The position numbers and the translations under genes are program-made. 64,000 bases of DNA from Budorcas taxicolor (Eukaryota; Chordata; Mammalia; Artiodactyla; Bovidae), in contig NC_068935.1 in the NCBI RefSeq assembly GCF_023091745.1, positions 62,396,724 through 62,460,723 of the forward strand. Direction: 5' to 3'. Within the stretch, counting starts at the first letter, position 1; each line of letters opens with the position of its first letter. The notes under the pieces are model-generated. The model worked only from the letters and a program-made list of their open reading frames with translations, was not told the origin of the DNA and did not search any database. Below, piece after piece: positions 29,401 through 44,400 of the stretch.

Positions 29401-32400
29401 TTCTTCAGCGTTACTGGTCAGGGCATAGACTTGGATTACCGTGGTAGTGAATGGTTTGCCTTGGAAACGAAGAGTTCATTCTGTCATTTTTGAGATTGCA
29501 TCCAAGTACTGCATTTTGGACTCTTGTTGACTATGATGGCTACTCCATTTCTTCTAAGGGATCCTTGCCCACATTAACAGATATAATGGTCATCTGAGTT
29601 AAATTCACCCATTCCAGTCCACCGATTCCTAAAATGTTGACATTCACTCTTGCCATCTCCTGTTTGACCACTTCCAATTTGCCTTGATTCATGCACCTAA
29701 CATTCCAGGTTCCTATGCAATATTGCCCTTTACAGCATTGGACTTTACTTCCATCACCAATCACATCCAAAACTTGGTGTTGTTTTTGCTTTGGCTCCAC
29801 CTCTTCATTCTTTCTGGAGTTATTTCTCCACTGATCTCCAGTAGCATATTGGGCACCTACCGATCTGGGGAGTTCATCTTTCAGTGTCCATTCTTTTTTC
29901 CTTTTCATGCTGTTCATGGGGTTCTCAAGGCAAGAATACTGAAGTGGTTTGCCGTTTCCTTCTCCAGTGGACCATGCTTTGTCAGAACTCTCCACCACAA
30001 CCTTCCAAATAGCTGAGAAAAGAAGAGAAGCTAAAGGTAAAGGAAAAAAGAAAAGATACCCATCTGAATGCAGGGTTCCAAAGAACAGCAAGGAGAGATA
30101 AGAAAGCCTTCGTCAGTGATCAATGCAAAGAAAGACAGGAAAACAGTAGAATGGGAAAGACTACCAATCTTTTCAAGAAAATTAGAGATACCAAGTGAAC
30201 ATTTCATGCACAGATGAGCACCATAAAGGACAGAAACTGTGTGGACCTAACAGAAGCAGAAGATATTAAGAAAAGGTGGCAAGAATACACAGAAGAACTA
30301 TACAAAAAAGATCTTAATGACCTAGAAAACCATAATGGTGTGATCACTCACCTAAAACCAGACATCTTGGAGTGTGAAGTCAAGTGGGCCTTAGGAAGCA
30401 TCACTATGAACACAGCTAGTGGAGGTGACAGAATTCCAGCTAAGCTATTTCAAGTCCTAAAAGATGACAATGCTAAAGTGCTGCACTCAATATGCCAGCC
30501 AATTTGGAAAACTCAGCAACGGCCACAGGACTGGAAAAGGTCAGTTTTCATTCCAATCCCAAGGAAAGGCAATGCCAAAGAATGTTCAAACTACAGCACA
30601 ATTGCTCATCTTACACATTAGCAAAGTAATGCTCAAAATTCTCCAAGTGAGGCTTCAACAGTACATGAACCAAAAACTTCCAGATGTTCAAGCTAGATTT
30701 AGAAAAGGCAGAGGAACCAGAGATCAAATTGCCAACATCTGCTGGATCATCGAAAAAGCAAGAGAGTTCCAGAAAAACATCTACTTCTGCCTTACTGACT
30801 AATGCCAAAGCCTTTGACTGTGTGGATCACAACAAACTTTGGACAATTCTTCAATAGATGGGAATTCCAGACCACCTTACCTGCCTTCTGAGAAATCCGT
30901 ATGCAGGTCAAGAAGCAACAGTTAGAACCCTACGTGGAACTCAGCTATCAGGGAATCCATCTGCCATGCAGGAGACCCCAGTTGCAGGTGGATTCTTTAC
31001 CAATTGAGCTATCAGGAAATCCACCTGCAATGCAGAAGACCCGAGTTCGATTCTGGGGTCGGGAAGATCTGCTGGAGAAGGGACAGGCTACCCACTCCAT
31101 TATTCTTGGGCTTCCCTTGTGGCTCAGCTGGTAAAGAATCCACCTGCAATGCAGGAGACCTGGGCTGGGAAGATCCCCTGGAGAAGGGAAAGGCTACTCA
31201 CTCCAGTAAGTACTCTGGCCTGGAGAATTCCATGGACTGTATAGTCCATGGGGTCACAAAGAGTCGGACAGGACTGAGTAACTTTCACACACAAAAGTGT
31301 TTTTCTTATGGAAATGTTTTTCTTAATGAAACTATGTATTTGCTTTAGAATCTGCCTTTCTTCAAAGTAGTTCAAGATTAACTTTTTTTCTTTTCTCAAA
31401 CCTTGGGCTGATAATGGTTCAACAAACCAGTATTCATGTCAATTGTTTTATCGCCGGGGGAATGAGACAACTTGTACCATCCTATCTCAAAAATGCATAT
31501 ATATTGGTGGGAGAGGGGCCTGGTGAAACTCCCCCAGTCTTGAGGTATCTCTCTTATCTGATTAATAAGCTTACTAACAGACATATTCTGTCCCCTTCTG
31601 ATGTCTATGCCAGAAGCTTTCCCTATCTGTTATACTTTAATAAAACTTTGCTACACAAAATGCTCCAAGTGGTCAAGCCTCGTCTCTGACCCTGGCTCGA
31701 ACTCCTCTCCTCTGGAGGTCGTGACTCGGCTTGCAGAAGCAACCTTTCAGAGGGAGGGAGCAGTCACCCCAGATGTGCCCCACACAGCAGGTAAGTGTTA
31801 GTCGCTCAGTCATGCCTGACTCTTTGCAACCCCATGGACTGCAGCCCACCAGGTTCCTCTGTCCATGAGACTTACCAGGCAAGGATACTGGAGTGGGTTG
31901 CCATTGGTGACTTTCTTCTCCAAAGGATCTTCCCAACCCAGGGATCGAACCCCGGTCTCCTGTACTGCAGGCAGATTCTTTACCAACTGAGCTACAAGGA
32001 AAGCCCCACACACTACTCCAATCCAAAGCAAAGTGTGTCTTGCAAGGCAATGAGCCCAGGAAAGAGGCCTGGCCCAAACAGGGAACAAAGCAAAGGACTA
32101 GAGGAGGTATCAGCTACTCAATCCAACACAGAGGCCACTGGTGGCCTTTCCGTTCAAATAAATTAAAATTTTGGTCCTATCACTTCATGGCAAATAGATG
32201 GGGAAACAATGGAAACACTGACAGACTTTATATCCTTGGGCTACAAAATCACTGCAGATGGAGACTGCAGCCATGAAATTCAAAGACGCTTGCTCCTTGG
32301 AAGAAAAGCTATGACCAACCTAGACAGCATATTAAAAAGCATGCCAACAAAAGGTCCGTCTAGTCAAAACTATGGTTTTTCCAGTGGTCATGTATGGACG

Positions 32401-35400
32401 TGAGAGTTGGACTATAAAGAATGCTGAGTCCCGAAAAATTGATGCTTTTGAACTGTGGTGTTGAAGAAGACTCTTAAGAGTCCCGTGGATAGCAAGGAGA
32501 TCAAACCAGTCAATCCTAAAAGAAATCCGTCCTGAATATTCACTGGAAGGACTACTGCTAAAGCTCCAATACTTTGGCCACCTGATGCAAAGAACTGAAT
32601 CACTGGAAAAGACTCTGATGCTGGGAAAGACTGAAGGCAGGAGAAGGGGGACAACAGAGGATGAGATGGCTGGATGGCATCACCAACTCGATGGATGTGA
32701 GTTTGAACAAGCTCTGGGAGATGGTGATGGACAGGGAAGCCTGGCGTATTGCAGTCCGAGGGGTAGCGAAGAGTCGGACATGACTGAGCAACTGAACTGA
32801 AATGATATTAAATGAAAAAGCTAGCTCCTCAGTCACAGCAGCCACACTTGTTCACAGCGAGCATGTTTCCAGCCTGGAGGCAACTGGTCAGATGGCGCTG
32901 GGCTGGAGAAGCTCACAGTCCTTCCCATCTACAGACCTGCTCTCCATGCCTCCTGTCCTCTGCCTTCCGAGAAAGGGACCCTGCTGGAACATCAGGCTTC
33001 CTTCCCATGACCTTGGAATCAGGAAGACTGAGCCCCTATTGTTTGGCACTGTGCCCCCAAACTGCTCATTTGCCATTTGCCTTTAGAGTATGAGGAAGAG
33101 AATTCTTTGTCCAAAACCAAGTAGCTGAGCAAATAATCCAATTTTAAAAGAAGCTGATGCTCGTTCCGATGCATGTCAGATGGTCTTCCGTGATCTCTTC
33201 ACAGGCAACTCCCCTCACTTTACCACAGTCCCCACTTTATCAGAGCCCTTGCTGGGCCTAGCACCCACAGGACACCAGCATACTAATGCAGCTGGGGGAC
33301 TTGGGCTGGAGGAGGAGGGGACTAGAAATCAATGGACTTATCAAAAAGTCTGTTACTCAGTGCTTAGCTCTGAAGCACTATTGTATTTAGAGTCTCAGAA
33401 AATGATGGCAGCTGATTGACAGATCAAGAGGAAATAAAGGCCAAAAATCCCTCCACCTGGCCTTCTAAGGTCAGCCCTTCAGTTAAATCACTTTATCTCT
33501 GGGATGATCTCGAGCATCAGGTTTTAAAAACCCCTCAGTTACCTTATTTAGATGCGGATTAAAGCAAGAGTAAAAAAGTATACTTTTCTAGGTTTCCCTT
33601 GTGGCTCAGCTGGTAAAGAATCCGCCTGCAATGCAGGAGACCTGGGTTCGATCCCTGGGTTGGGAAGATCCCCTGGAGAAGGCAAAGGCTACCCCCCTCC
33701 AGTATTCTGCCCTGGAAAATTCCATGGACTGTCTAGTCCATGAGGCCACAAAGAGTCAGACACGACTGAGCCACTTTCACTTCCCTTTCACTTTCAAAAA
33801 AGTATAAGCAAAACCTGCAAAGTAATCTGGGAAATGTGACCAATCACCACTGAGTTGGTTACTATGAAGTTACTCTAAGGTTCTCATACACAAAATGCTA
33901 GCATGCCTAAGACTTTTTAACCAAGTTCCTCTCTTTTCAAGGCTAAAAATCCTATTTTTAGCAAAGCAAAAAGTCCTATTTTGCCTGTAAACACGCTATT
34001 TGGGATTGGCTTCAAAATACATACTAGAGGATCATGGGGGTGATCAAACTAGACTGGCCAAAGAGACCATGGAGATGATGAAACTGAGTGACACCCTCGA
34101 GGGGCTGCTCTTCTCTGCTGCCTCCAGTGCTCGGCCAGGCCTGAGAACCCCCAGCAACATCCAACCAGACGCCAGGGCCCTGAGGCTTCCTCGGTGTGTC
34201 CCCCCAAGCCCTTCCTCAGCCGGCCTCTCCTGGCCCTCCACTCGTCCCCCTGCACTCACTCTCCCCACCCTGTGCCCAGCCCGGAAAGACCCTGAGGGCC
34301 AGGCCTGGCATTCTCTGTGGCACAGCCCACCACACGAGTGGGGAAAATCCCACAAAACTCTCTCACTACTTGGGGTGATACCAGGAACAATCAGTTTATG
34401 AAACACTCCCCACAGGCCAGGCAGGATGCCAAGAACACAGCCCCGGTCACCTTGATCCTTACACCAAGCCTGTGAAAAGGCATTCTCAGCCATTTAACCG
34501 GGAAGGAAAAGGCTCCAGAGACTGAGTGATTTCCTCAAGGTGACATGGCTCAACAGTAACAGACCCAGGGCCCAAACCCAGCTAATTCCAACACCCACTC
34601 TCACTACAGCCGCCTGCCTCTCAGGGCCATCTTGGGCTGTTACAGCCCCCTGGGCAAGGGAACTTCGCAACAAAGCCCAGGCCGCCCCATCCATACTGAC
34701 TGTGGCGACAGAACCCAGCCCTAAAGAAGTAGACAGAAAACAAGAGGGAACCGCAGACCAAGTTCAGGTCGTTATAGATGGAGCAATTTCACACACAAGG
34801 CTCTTCCCAGGTCTGGATGCAACTACTAGTTTGGTCCTGACCATTCACATTTCCTCAAAGGCAAAGAAAACAGAGCTTGAGTCTTAGAACCTGCAAACCT
34901 CAGCCCAGCAAGAGCTGCTGGGCAACCACATCCACAACTGCAGAGGGACACCGACCAGTTGCAGCCCCACTCAGAGCAGGGAAGGAGGCACGAAGGCAAC
35001 AGATGAGAGACAGTGCACACCGCCCGGGTCCGTACTAAATGGTGACCTGCACCGTGCCCTCACAGACCAAAGACCCACAGCACGGTGCCAGAACCAGCAG
35101 CATCCGTGTCCTCAATACGTGTGTCTTCACACGCACTCCCGCAGCTGCAGCATTCCTGCTCCCAGCGCTCAGGAGACCTGAAGAGCTGGACGTCCAACCT
35201 AGAACAGTCAGCGCAGCAGCTTGAGGAGTTCAACCTAGACACGGGCCTGAAGCCAGCCCTGTCTGCCCAGGACACTCCCTTCAGGCCCGAAGGGGAAGGC
35301 AGCCCTGTGTATGTGCCCAGCCCTTGGCATGGAGCCGGCAAAACTAGAGGGGGTGACCCTAGGTCGCCATGTCCCAGGCCACCAGGGCCTTGGAGGTCAG

Positions 35401-38400
35401 CACAACACGGGCCTTGCACCATAGGATCAGGAAGGCAGGAAGCACAAACGGGGGGTCTGGGCTGGAGTGGCAGGCCAGGGGGTGGGGGTGGGGGTGGTCC
35501 AGGCTGAGGCCACGGAAATAGGGAAGGAGCCCCAGGTGGCTGGTTCATGACAGAGAGACCAAAGCAAAGACTCAGAGGGCTGCAGGAAGGGGTCACATCC
35601 CGAAGGTCTCAGGGTCAGGCCTTGATGTCAAAGCCGCTCTGAAGGCACTGGAAGCAGGGGCAGTGGGGTGGTTTTATACCATCAGAAAGCTTGCTTAGCT
35701 GGACCAGGCAGCGCAGACAGGCTATGAGGGCAACTCTGGGACAGGAAGCCTACCTGAGATGATGCAGCACTTTCTGGACACCGAGGAAGAGAAGCTCAGG
35801 AGGTAAGCTCCCTGGTTTGTGGAGTGGGGACAGAGTTCCCGTTTGGAAGATGAAGAGTTTGGGAGGGCTGCCTGAACTACACTCCTGAGCTGCACACCTA
35901 AAAATGGTTTTGGGTGGAGGGGGTACTTCACCGGTGGTCCGGTGGTTAGGACTCTGTGCCTTTAGTGCCAAGGGCCCGGGTTCAATCCCTGGTAGAGGAA
36001 CTAGGATCCTACAAGCCATGCAGCCAGGCCAAAACAGCAATCAATGAATACGAGAAAGCCTGTCTGACAATCTCATATACTACAGAAGAACGAAAAAGTG
36101 GTTCAGAAAGCCCGCTTGATGCTATATGTACGTTTGACAAACAAACGAACAAAGAAGATACCACAGGAGCTGGGGAATCACCTGTGATGAGAAAAACGGG
36201 CAGAACTCCCCGAGGCTTCTGTGTGGAGACAGCTGTTCTCGAACGTCGCAGCCCAGCCCACAGCTGGGCTTTCTCAGCAGGAAGCACTGAGACCTGGGAA
36301 GGTAGCAAGCTGCCCCACGTTAGAGCAACCATGGAGCATCAGGGCAGAGCTCTGTGAGGAAGGACACACTTGTTTAAGGATGTGATGCATTCTTTTAAGT
36401 CCGCGGCCCCCATTTGCAATTATGAGGGCTGCTCAAGGCTCCCCGCCACCATGTGCTCTTTTTCGGTTGGTGGTGGTCGCCCGCATAACCTGAGCTCCCC
36501 GACTAGGGATTGAACCCAAGCCCTCGGCAGTCAAAGCGTGGATTCTTAACCACTGGACCACCACCAGGGAATTCTCCCTGCTGTGTGCTCTTAACTGCAG
36601 ACCCAGGAGGAGGCAGCGCCACTCCCAGCCTCTTCTCCTAGCCTTGCTCTCTCCTTCTGTGGTCCCCTCACCACTAACCTGCTGTCTCTCTCTCCTAGTC
36701 TTGTCTCTCCCTTAATCGGCCTTCATTACCCTTAACCTGGCTTCCAGGGAGTGGTCGCCCAGCCCTCTCACCCATCCGCCATCCTTCAACCCCTCCGTGA
36801 AGCCACCCACCTCCACCGCCCAGCCCCTGCTTCCTTGTGCCTTCCAGCGGGCCTCTCAAGCTCCCTTCCCCCACATGCATGAGAGCGTGCCACTCTTCCT
36901 CTGGGTTTTGCCACTCTGCGGGCACCCACAGCAGAACCACCACCGCCTCTGCCTCCAAGGCTTGGGATCCCCACAGTTCCCCCCCTTTCTCCCACCAACA
37001 CCTCAGAAACCTGGTTCAGGGCACCAGCATTTCCCAATTCAGTGATCTCCCCTTTGCGCCCCCTGCTTCTAGGTGCTCTTGCGCTAAAAACTACCCCACC
37101 CCAGGTGCCGTTGCCAAGTACAAATGTGCAACTCGGACCACGGCACAGCACCGCTGGAAAAACGCAGCGCTCTATCACACAGAGGTCGGGTACGCACTCT
37201 GAAACTGGCATTAAAAACCCTCCACCATGTCTCTGGCCACTCCTGTGTCATCCACCCTGTTCCATGTGCTCCTTCTCTAACAGCCCACTGGGGTTCTGGG
37301 ACTGGGCCAGTACCTGCCAGTGAGATAAGTGCAAATTCGCAGGAGAAAATCAGATAGGAAGACAGACACAAACACTATGACCAGGAGGTCCAGCTGAGAG
37401 GCATGCAAAGTGGCAACTAAGAGGTTTTCCTGGTTTATGAGAGAAAACTGGGGGACTGAGCCTGATGTTCAGCAGCGGGGAACTGGTAGATTCGTAAGAA
37501 TACTGGAAACTGATGGGCTGTCGTAGAACAATGTTCATGACAGACAGTGGAAGATCCAAGTTCGCCTGTGGTAGTTCCAATGTGAAGACACGTGTGGCTG
37601 CTGTAGGGAAAGAACCCAGGTGCTGAGGTCCTATCACTTTAAATTGGAATTCTCAGTTCTACTGATGACTAGCTCTGGGAACTTGGGTCTCTGAACCTCA
37701 GCTTTGCAGAACTACTATAAAAATTAATGTATGCTTGGCACATGGAATCCTTAACATATGGTAGCTGATATCAGTCTAGAAAGATATTCAACAAAGGCAT
37801 GTGGCAATGTTGGTTGACATTTTAGAGGATGTCTTTTATTTGTTTATTTAAAGACTTAACTTCCTCCAAAGGCTATATACTATCAGATGGTTTAATAATC
37901 TTCAGATGGGGGCTTCCCTGGTGGTCCAGTGGTTAAGAATCCGCCTTGCAAGGCAGGTGACAATCCTTGGGTGGGGAACTAAGATCCCGCATGCCATGGG
38001 GCAACTGAGCCCTCGTGTAACAACTACCGAAGCCCACGCACTCCAGAGACTGTGCCACAATTAGAGAGCCCATAGGCCACAAAGATCCCACATGACACAG
38101 CAAAGATCCTGCAGGCTGCAAGTAAGACTAATGCAGCCAAATAAATAATCTTCAGAGTACAAAAGGGACTAAGATTAAAGTCACTGTACTCCTACAACTT
38201 AGGCTAAGGCTGATGCACAGACTGTGTGCTTGACCCAGGCACCTTCCTACCAAAATCCAGAGGAACAAACAGCCTACTATCTAGTCTACAGTCAGAGGCA
38301 GGCTATAAACCAACATCTGTTACTAAGAGCTCACACCAACACAAACAAGCGGGCATCCAAACTGGTATCAGAACTAGGCAGAGGCTTGGGCTGGCCATTT

Positions 38401-41400
38401 AGAACCTGTACAACTCAGACCATCTCTCCAGTGCTCCCTTCTCTCCTGGGTTGCCCTTTTCCACTTACAAAGGACCCCTTATTTATGAAGGTATTACAGA
38501 AGTCCTTACTGATTTCAAGCCGAACCAGAACGCAAACAATTCACACACACAACTACTCTCCCTCAGTATTCTTGCAGCAGCTCTGTCTCCTGTACAATGA
38601 TGCTCTGGTTATGGAGCTAAGACCGTGAGTGGGACTCTGCAAAACAATTCTAATACACCTAAACTTGACCCAGCCGTGACAGAGAGACATCTCTCTTGTT
38701 CTTTCACACAGACTTGCACATGGCTAACAAGAGTTAGTGGGTCATTTATACAAAAGAAAAGTGTACAAAAGTTGAGAGGAACACGGAAGCAAAGCCATGC
38801 AGGACAATAAAGGAACTAGTCCATGTAGGGCAGACAGAGAAGAGAAGGCAGTCTTCAAAAAGAAAGTGCTTCCAAAACTACAGGACAGAGCATTGTTTCT
38901 GGAAATACCAACCAGATACACGAGGAGAGGGAAAGAGTACACCAAGTGTTTTAAATGCGCTTGACCACTGAGTCACTTTGCTGTACACCCAAAATTAACA
39001 CAACATTGTAAATGAACTATAGTTCAATTTTTTCAATGGTTAACAAACAATAGGGTCACTGGGAGCTCAGCGAAATGCAGGTCCTTGTCAGCAGGCCGGG
39101 GGCAGGGCAGAGGGTCTCGATTCCCAACAAGCCCCCAGGTCTGGCCAATGCTGCTGGCCACAGGCCACGTTGAGAGCAGCTAGGTGCCAGGGAACCAGCA
39201 TCCCACAGATCCCATTTCCAATAATTAAACAGAGAAAAAGGGGAAAAAAAAAAAAGCATCCTGTGCCAGATTAGAAAGCATCAATGTGAGAAAGTGGTTT
39301 TTTAATGGTAAAAATTTCCAACCAGCTCACATATGTGTGACCAGGGAACTGATTTAATACACGATGGTGCCCTTACAGCATGGAACACTGCACAGCCATG
39401 AAGCACAGAAGTCTGTGCAAGTCATTTGGAAAAACCACCAAGATAATTGAGTGAAAAGGGCAAGTCAAAGCAGAGCAAAAAAAAAAAACCCCACAGTGCT
39501 CATAAGAAAAAAGTTAACATATATGTAAAAGATTATTTTTAAAAGTTTCAGAAATATCCCACTTATTACCTATAGCTATCCCTGGAGATAAAAACTTGCA
39601 GTTTCTCACCACACATTACTATTTGAAGTTTGGGGGGCTTTGTTTATTTTTACAGTGAGTAGGGATAACTTCTGCAATCAGAGTAACAAAGGTGATAGTT
39701 GTGTCCTTAAAGCGTTTCCTGCAAGCTGCCTATGAGCTGTGTATTTGGACAAGAACAGTTCTATGGCTAATGTCATGCAAAGAGAGAAGTTCCTCAAGGG
39801 TCACAGCCATCATACAGGGTCTGACCCCTAGACTAGGGAGGAGTATATCATCTTGGAAAATTCTAGAAACTAAACAGATCATCTGTGGACAACTAGTGAA
39901 TCCACACCAATCCTTGGGGTCACTTTCCTTTTCTAAAAAGTCACATAAGAACTTTACATCTTTTTTTTTGATCAGCTACTGGACAGGGATCCAGGAGAGT
40001 GTGGCAGGTACAGCAAAGCCTCTTTCAGCCAAGATAGACAACGAACAGATGGGGAGCTGCAGGAACAACCAGGCCCAAGAAGCTACTGTCTGACACATTT
40101 TAAAGGGAATTTGCTGAAACCTTCCTTACATGCTTGTCAGATGGAGAGGTCACAGCACAGTGGGGGAAGCAGCTGAGAGAACAGAGCGTACTGGACCAGC
40201 GGTCCAGATGTCACTCTCCTCTCGTAGACTCCACGACCCCCTTAGGAAAAGGAGAGATATAAACGACGACTGCTCTTCTTTAAATTCACCTGTCTGGGTT
40301 CGAAAGGAGACTGCCAACTGCTCTGCACCCTGACTGTATTGGTGTTCTCTGCACTGGTCAAGCTAGAACTAGATGCTGGCTTGTGCTTTACGCCAGTTTT
40401 TTGAAGTCAACTGCAGGAATTAAGCTGGAATGCCTAACTTCATGGTGTTGCAGAGGACTGAGCTGACCACACACTCACTCATCTGATATACCTGGCTACC
40501 CACTGTCCCCTGGCCCACTCAGATAATACCTGCCCTGGAGGCATTCTTCTGGAAGAGATCACAAAAGCAGAGCAGTCAGGAGAGTCAGACTTCAAAACTA
40601 CAGTACGTGAGGAACGAACACCATTCCACCCACCAGCACTGTGACTACTTCTAAATTCACCACCTGAGCTTTGCCAGCATCTCTTTAAAGGTGGGACCCC
40701 AACTGCAACCCTCCAGGCAGCACTGGCTGACACTGAGCCGAGCAAGGCTGGTGCCTCCAGCCCTCACTGGAGAGGACTAACAGCTCATGAGCTTCTGCAG
40801 TAGCTCTGCCACGAACTCCTACTAAGCTGCAGTAAGGCACAAGCCCAAGTCTGAGGTCCTCGTCTCCACTGCCCTTTATGAACCTACACACACGTTTGCA
40901 AACGTAACCCCGTTAAAAACTCAAGTCTAAGTTGGCCCCATCAGCAAACCTGTCTAGATGGCCATGGGTTCTGAGTAGTAGCTCATATACCTGTTGTTCA
41001 GCTCCCACTTCCATTTCTCCCTGCACCTGCTCGCCATAACAAATGTCCTCAGCAGAGAAGCACTGAGCAGGCCAGCAACAGAGTGCAAGCTCCTGAGACC
41101 CCTATTTGGATGGAGCTGACCCATACAGCAGCCACTCCTGGGACTTAGGACCCCACCCAACTACACTATTATGCCAGCACCCTGCCCACACTTCAGCACC
41201 TGGTCCATAAGAATCTTCTTGAATTGGAGACTGGCAAACCTTTTGCAGAAATCCACACACCCCAAATGGGCAAAGGCAGGGATAAGACTGACAGAACCTA
41301 TCCCCCAAGCATTCACGATAGTTGCCAATGATTCCTCTCTCTTCAGAGGGATGGTACGGGGAGGGAGGTGGGAGAGGGGTTCAGAATGGGGAACACATGT

Positions 41401-44400
41401 ACACCCATGGCGGATTCATGTTGATGTATGGCAAAACCAATACAATATTGTAAAGTAATTAGCCTCCAATTAAAATAAATTTTATATTTTAAAAATAAAT
41501 AAACAAAAGCATATAAGCTGTTCTTTCTGGAACACAGCTTGACATCAAAGTCAGACAGACCCTCCAGTCTGTTTCCTCACCTACTATCTCCCTCCTTTGG
41601 AAACTGGGATGCTTGCCCATCTGCAGTCGTACAGAATCTCTCCTACCCTGCAATTCCTCAAGGACTGGCGATTCCAGCTGCAAATGAACTCCAGAGCCTC
41701 TGGACATCATTTCATTAGCGAAAGCAGAAACTAAATCAGAGAAGCTGGGCGCTCCAGTATCGCCTTGCCCGTCTGGGATTTCAGTTCTCTCATCCCAGTG
41801 CTTCCTTTGCCCTGACCCCCTATCCACCATTTCCTTACTTTACACAGAAACACCGAGGGGACTGTCTTTTTCCCAGGCCTCACAGTGCTCCCAATCCAGT
41901 GCTCACCACACTTTTGCCTTCTCAATACTATTCTTTTTTTTTTCTCTTACCAGACTGCAGCAGGTTTAATAGCGGCCTCAAAGGTATGCCCAAGTTGTAA
42001 TCTCCAGAACCTACAAAGAGGACCTCATTTGGAAAAACAATCTTTGTACATGTGATTGTGGATTTTGAGATGAGCTCAATCTGGATTAAGGTGGGCCCTT
42101 GTTTGTGCTCAGCTGCTCAGCTGTGTCAACTTTGCAACCCCATGGGCTGCCAGGCTCCTCCGTCCATAGACTTTTCCAGGCAACAATACTGGAGTGGGTT
42201 GCCATTTCCTACTCCCATCAATACTATTCTTAAAGCTCCCTATCCTCTTCCAGTCCAAACCTTAGGTTTCTTTCTGTCCTTCCTAACTTCCAGATGAAAT
42301 CCTCCCCAAAAGCCTCTGTGGTCCTTCAGACACAGCCAGTTCTCTTTTCCTACCCTCTGGCTCACTTGCGGTTAGACTCAGTCCCCTGGATCTGCTTCCC
42401 TTTCAGTTTCAGTCCACAAGATCATACTTCTTTTTTGGAGCTTCCTGAAACCCTAAAACCCTGGGCTCTGTGTCCAACTCCTCCCAGCACTCTCAGTTCC
42501 TGACTCTCGGAAGGTAGAACACGGCAGGCCTGCAGATCACTCCTGGGATTAGATGTATCCCCCTGAAAAGCCCTTGCCAGCTCCACCTCTTGTCACTTTC
42601 CAACTCTTACCCAGAGATACCAGGCTCAGCTGAGCAACTGACTTTTTTTTGTGTGCGAAAGGGAAACCAAGAGAGTCATTCCAACGCCTAGTGAAGAAGG
42701 AGGTCCAGGTGATTATAATTAAGGCAGCCCAGCCCAAGAATCCACAAACTCACCTTACTTCTGAGTAACCTCACAGTAAGTTTTTCCCAATACTCCTGGA
42801 AGCCCCTGTCCCGAGCACAATGTCTTATTCCCTGCCAGGTAAGCACACTTGAGAATAGCCAGACCCTCACTCCATCAGAACCCCTGTGAACAGGAGGTAG
42901 CATGCCAGCCCTCAGGTTCCAATAGGTCTCACGCTCCTGTGATAGGTCTACACCGGGGAAGGCCCTGGGGACACGGTTGGTCTCAGTCCCATTTTGTGCC
43001 CTTTCTGCTCAGGACTGGACCCCATACACAAAAAGGCCCTATTCAGTTGTTCCCTTTTAAAGCTGGGCTCCAAAGGGCCTCTCCAGAGGAGGGAAAACAC
43101 CCGTCACTTACTTCACTCTGTGTACAGAGAGCAAGGTGACAGTAGCACACATGCCCTAAAAGAACATGTGGCAGGCTATGGCAGAGCCACAGCGTGGTCT
43201 TCTGACCTTCCCGTCAGCCCTCTCCCATCTTCAATGCTGCCTCTGGAGAAACTGTGTGGTTCCCCGAACGTAGAAAGGGCCTCCAATTCAAGGCCACAGA
43301 CTAGCCCATAGGTCCCTTCACACTCCCTCGCCCCTCCCCACTCACAAGGACAGCAGCAAGGAAAAGCCAGCAATGTAGAGGTTCCTCTGGGCACGGAAAA
43401 GCTTCATGTGGAAGTGCTCCACAGCCCCAGGGTTGTTCTGGAGGTTCACCTTCTCTGTCACATCATCATACTTTCGAATCTCACGAACAGCATCTGTGGC
43501 AGAGCAGAGATACAGGTGTTCAGCCCCGGATCAGTCCAGCTGAGATGCAAGGTGTGAGTCTGGGCAGCCTCGCTTTCCTCGAAACTATCTCCCCTGCTCT
43601 TCCCCTTCTACACACATCTTGATGGATGCCTTATCAGAAGTGCTGCCCTCCGACCTGTTCTCTCCTCCAGCTTTTCTCATGTCACCCTCTGGACCCATTC
43701 TACCCAGACCGCAAGCTTGCTCTCCGTGTCAAGAAGCTCACCGAATCTGAGATGTCGCTGGCAACCGGGGCAACTCCCTTTGCCACGGTGCCCCCACTGT
43801 TTGGTTCTGTTTATCACAAACGGGGCTGGCCATCAGCCACCCAACTGATAAGCCAGGTGAGTCCTGTTTATGGAAATGCCCACAAGGGAAGCATGAGCTG
43901 CCTAGGAGTCAAGACCTGCTAAAGATTCAAAGGTTTTCATTTCTAAGTGTCTAAGCTTTATAACTGGTTACTTAAACTGGTGTATTCTGCTTACAAAAAA
44001 AAAATTCATGCTCATCAATGTTCAATGTAGGAGAAAGAAGCCCCTAACATAATCAATCACCTCCAGTAGAACCTACTTCATGCGGCCAGCTTAAATAAAG
44101 CAGTGATTTCCAGTCCCATTAGTCAATGTTATACACACACCTAAAATTAATGTCCATGTCCCCCAAATTAGACTATAGCGCCACAAGAACAGAAACCTTT
44201 CCTATTACATCCTTAAGGCCTAACAGAGTTCTAGGCTGTTACAGGGGGAGCACAAACACCTGAACAGTGAACAACCTCTGCTCTAAAAAACCATTGCTGG
44301 CCACTCATATATATATATTCACATCTGTGTGTTTACAGGCTAGAAATGGAACGATCCCATACCTACTACTTTTCTCCCTCAACCCTGCTATCTCTTTTTT

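Larger units (their letters stand above)
23347..43345 (-). other. Large BCAP31 intron between coding exons 3 and 4
   Basis: A 20.0 kb intron (donor at 43345-43341, acceptor CAG at 23349-23347 on the minus strand). Roughly 24.2-42.2 kb is repeatedly invaded by BovB, Bov-tA, CHR SINE, LTR and L1 pieces, listed individually. Segments between these are unique or too diverged to name. No protein-coding gene is supported inside it on either strand. Confidence 0.85.

Noticed and set aside
30214..30808. Reverse-transcriptase-like open frames as a possible active gene
   Set aside because: BovB remnant with stops and frameshifts, lacking the active-site region and 3' end.
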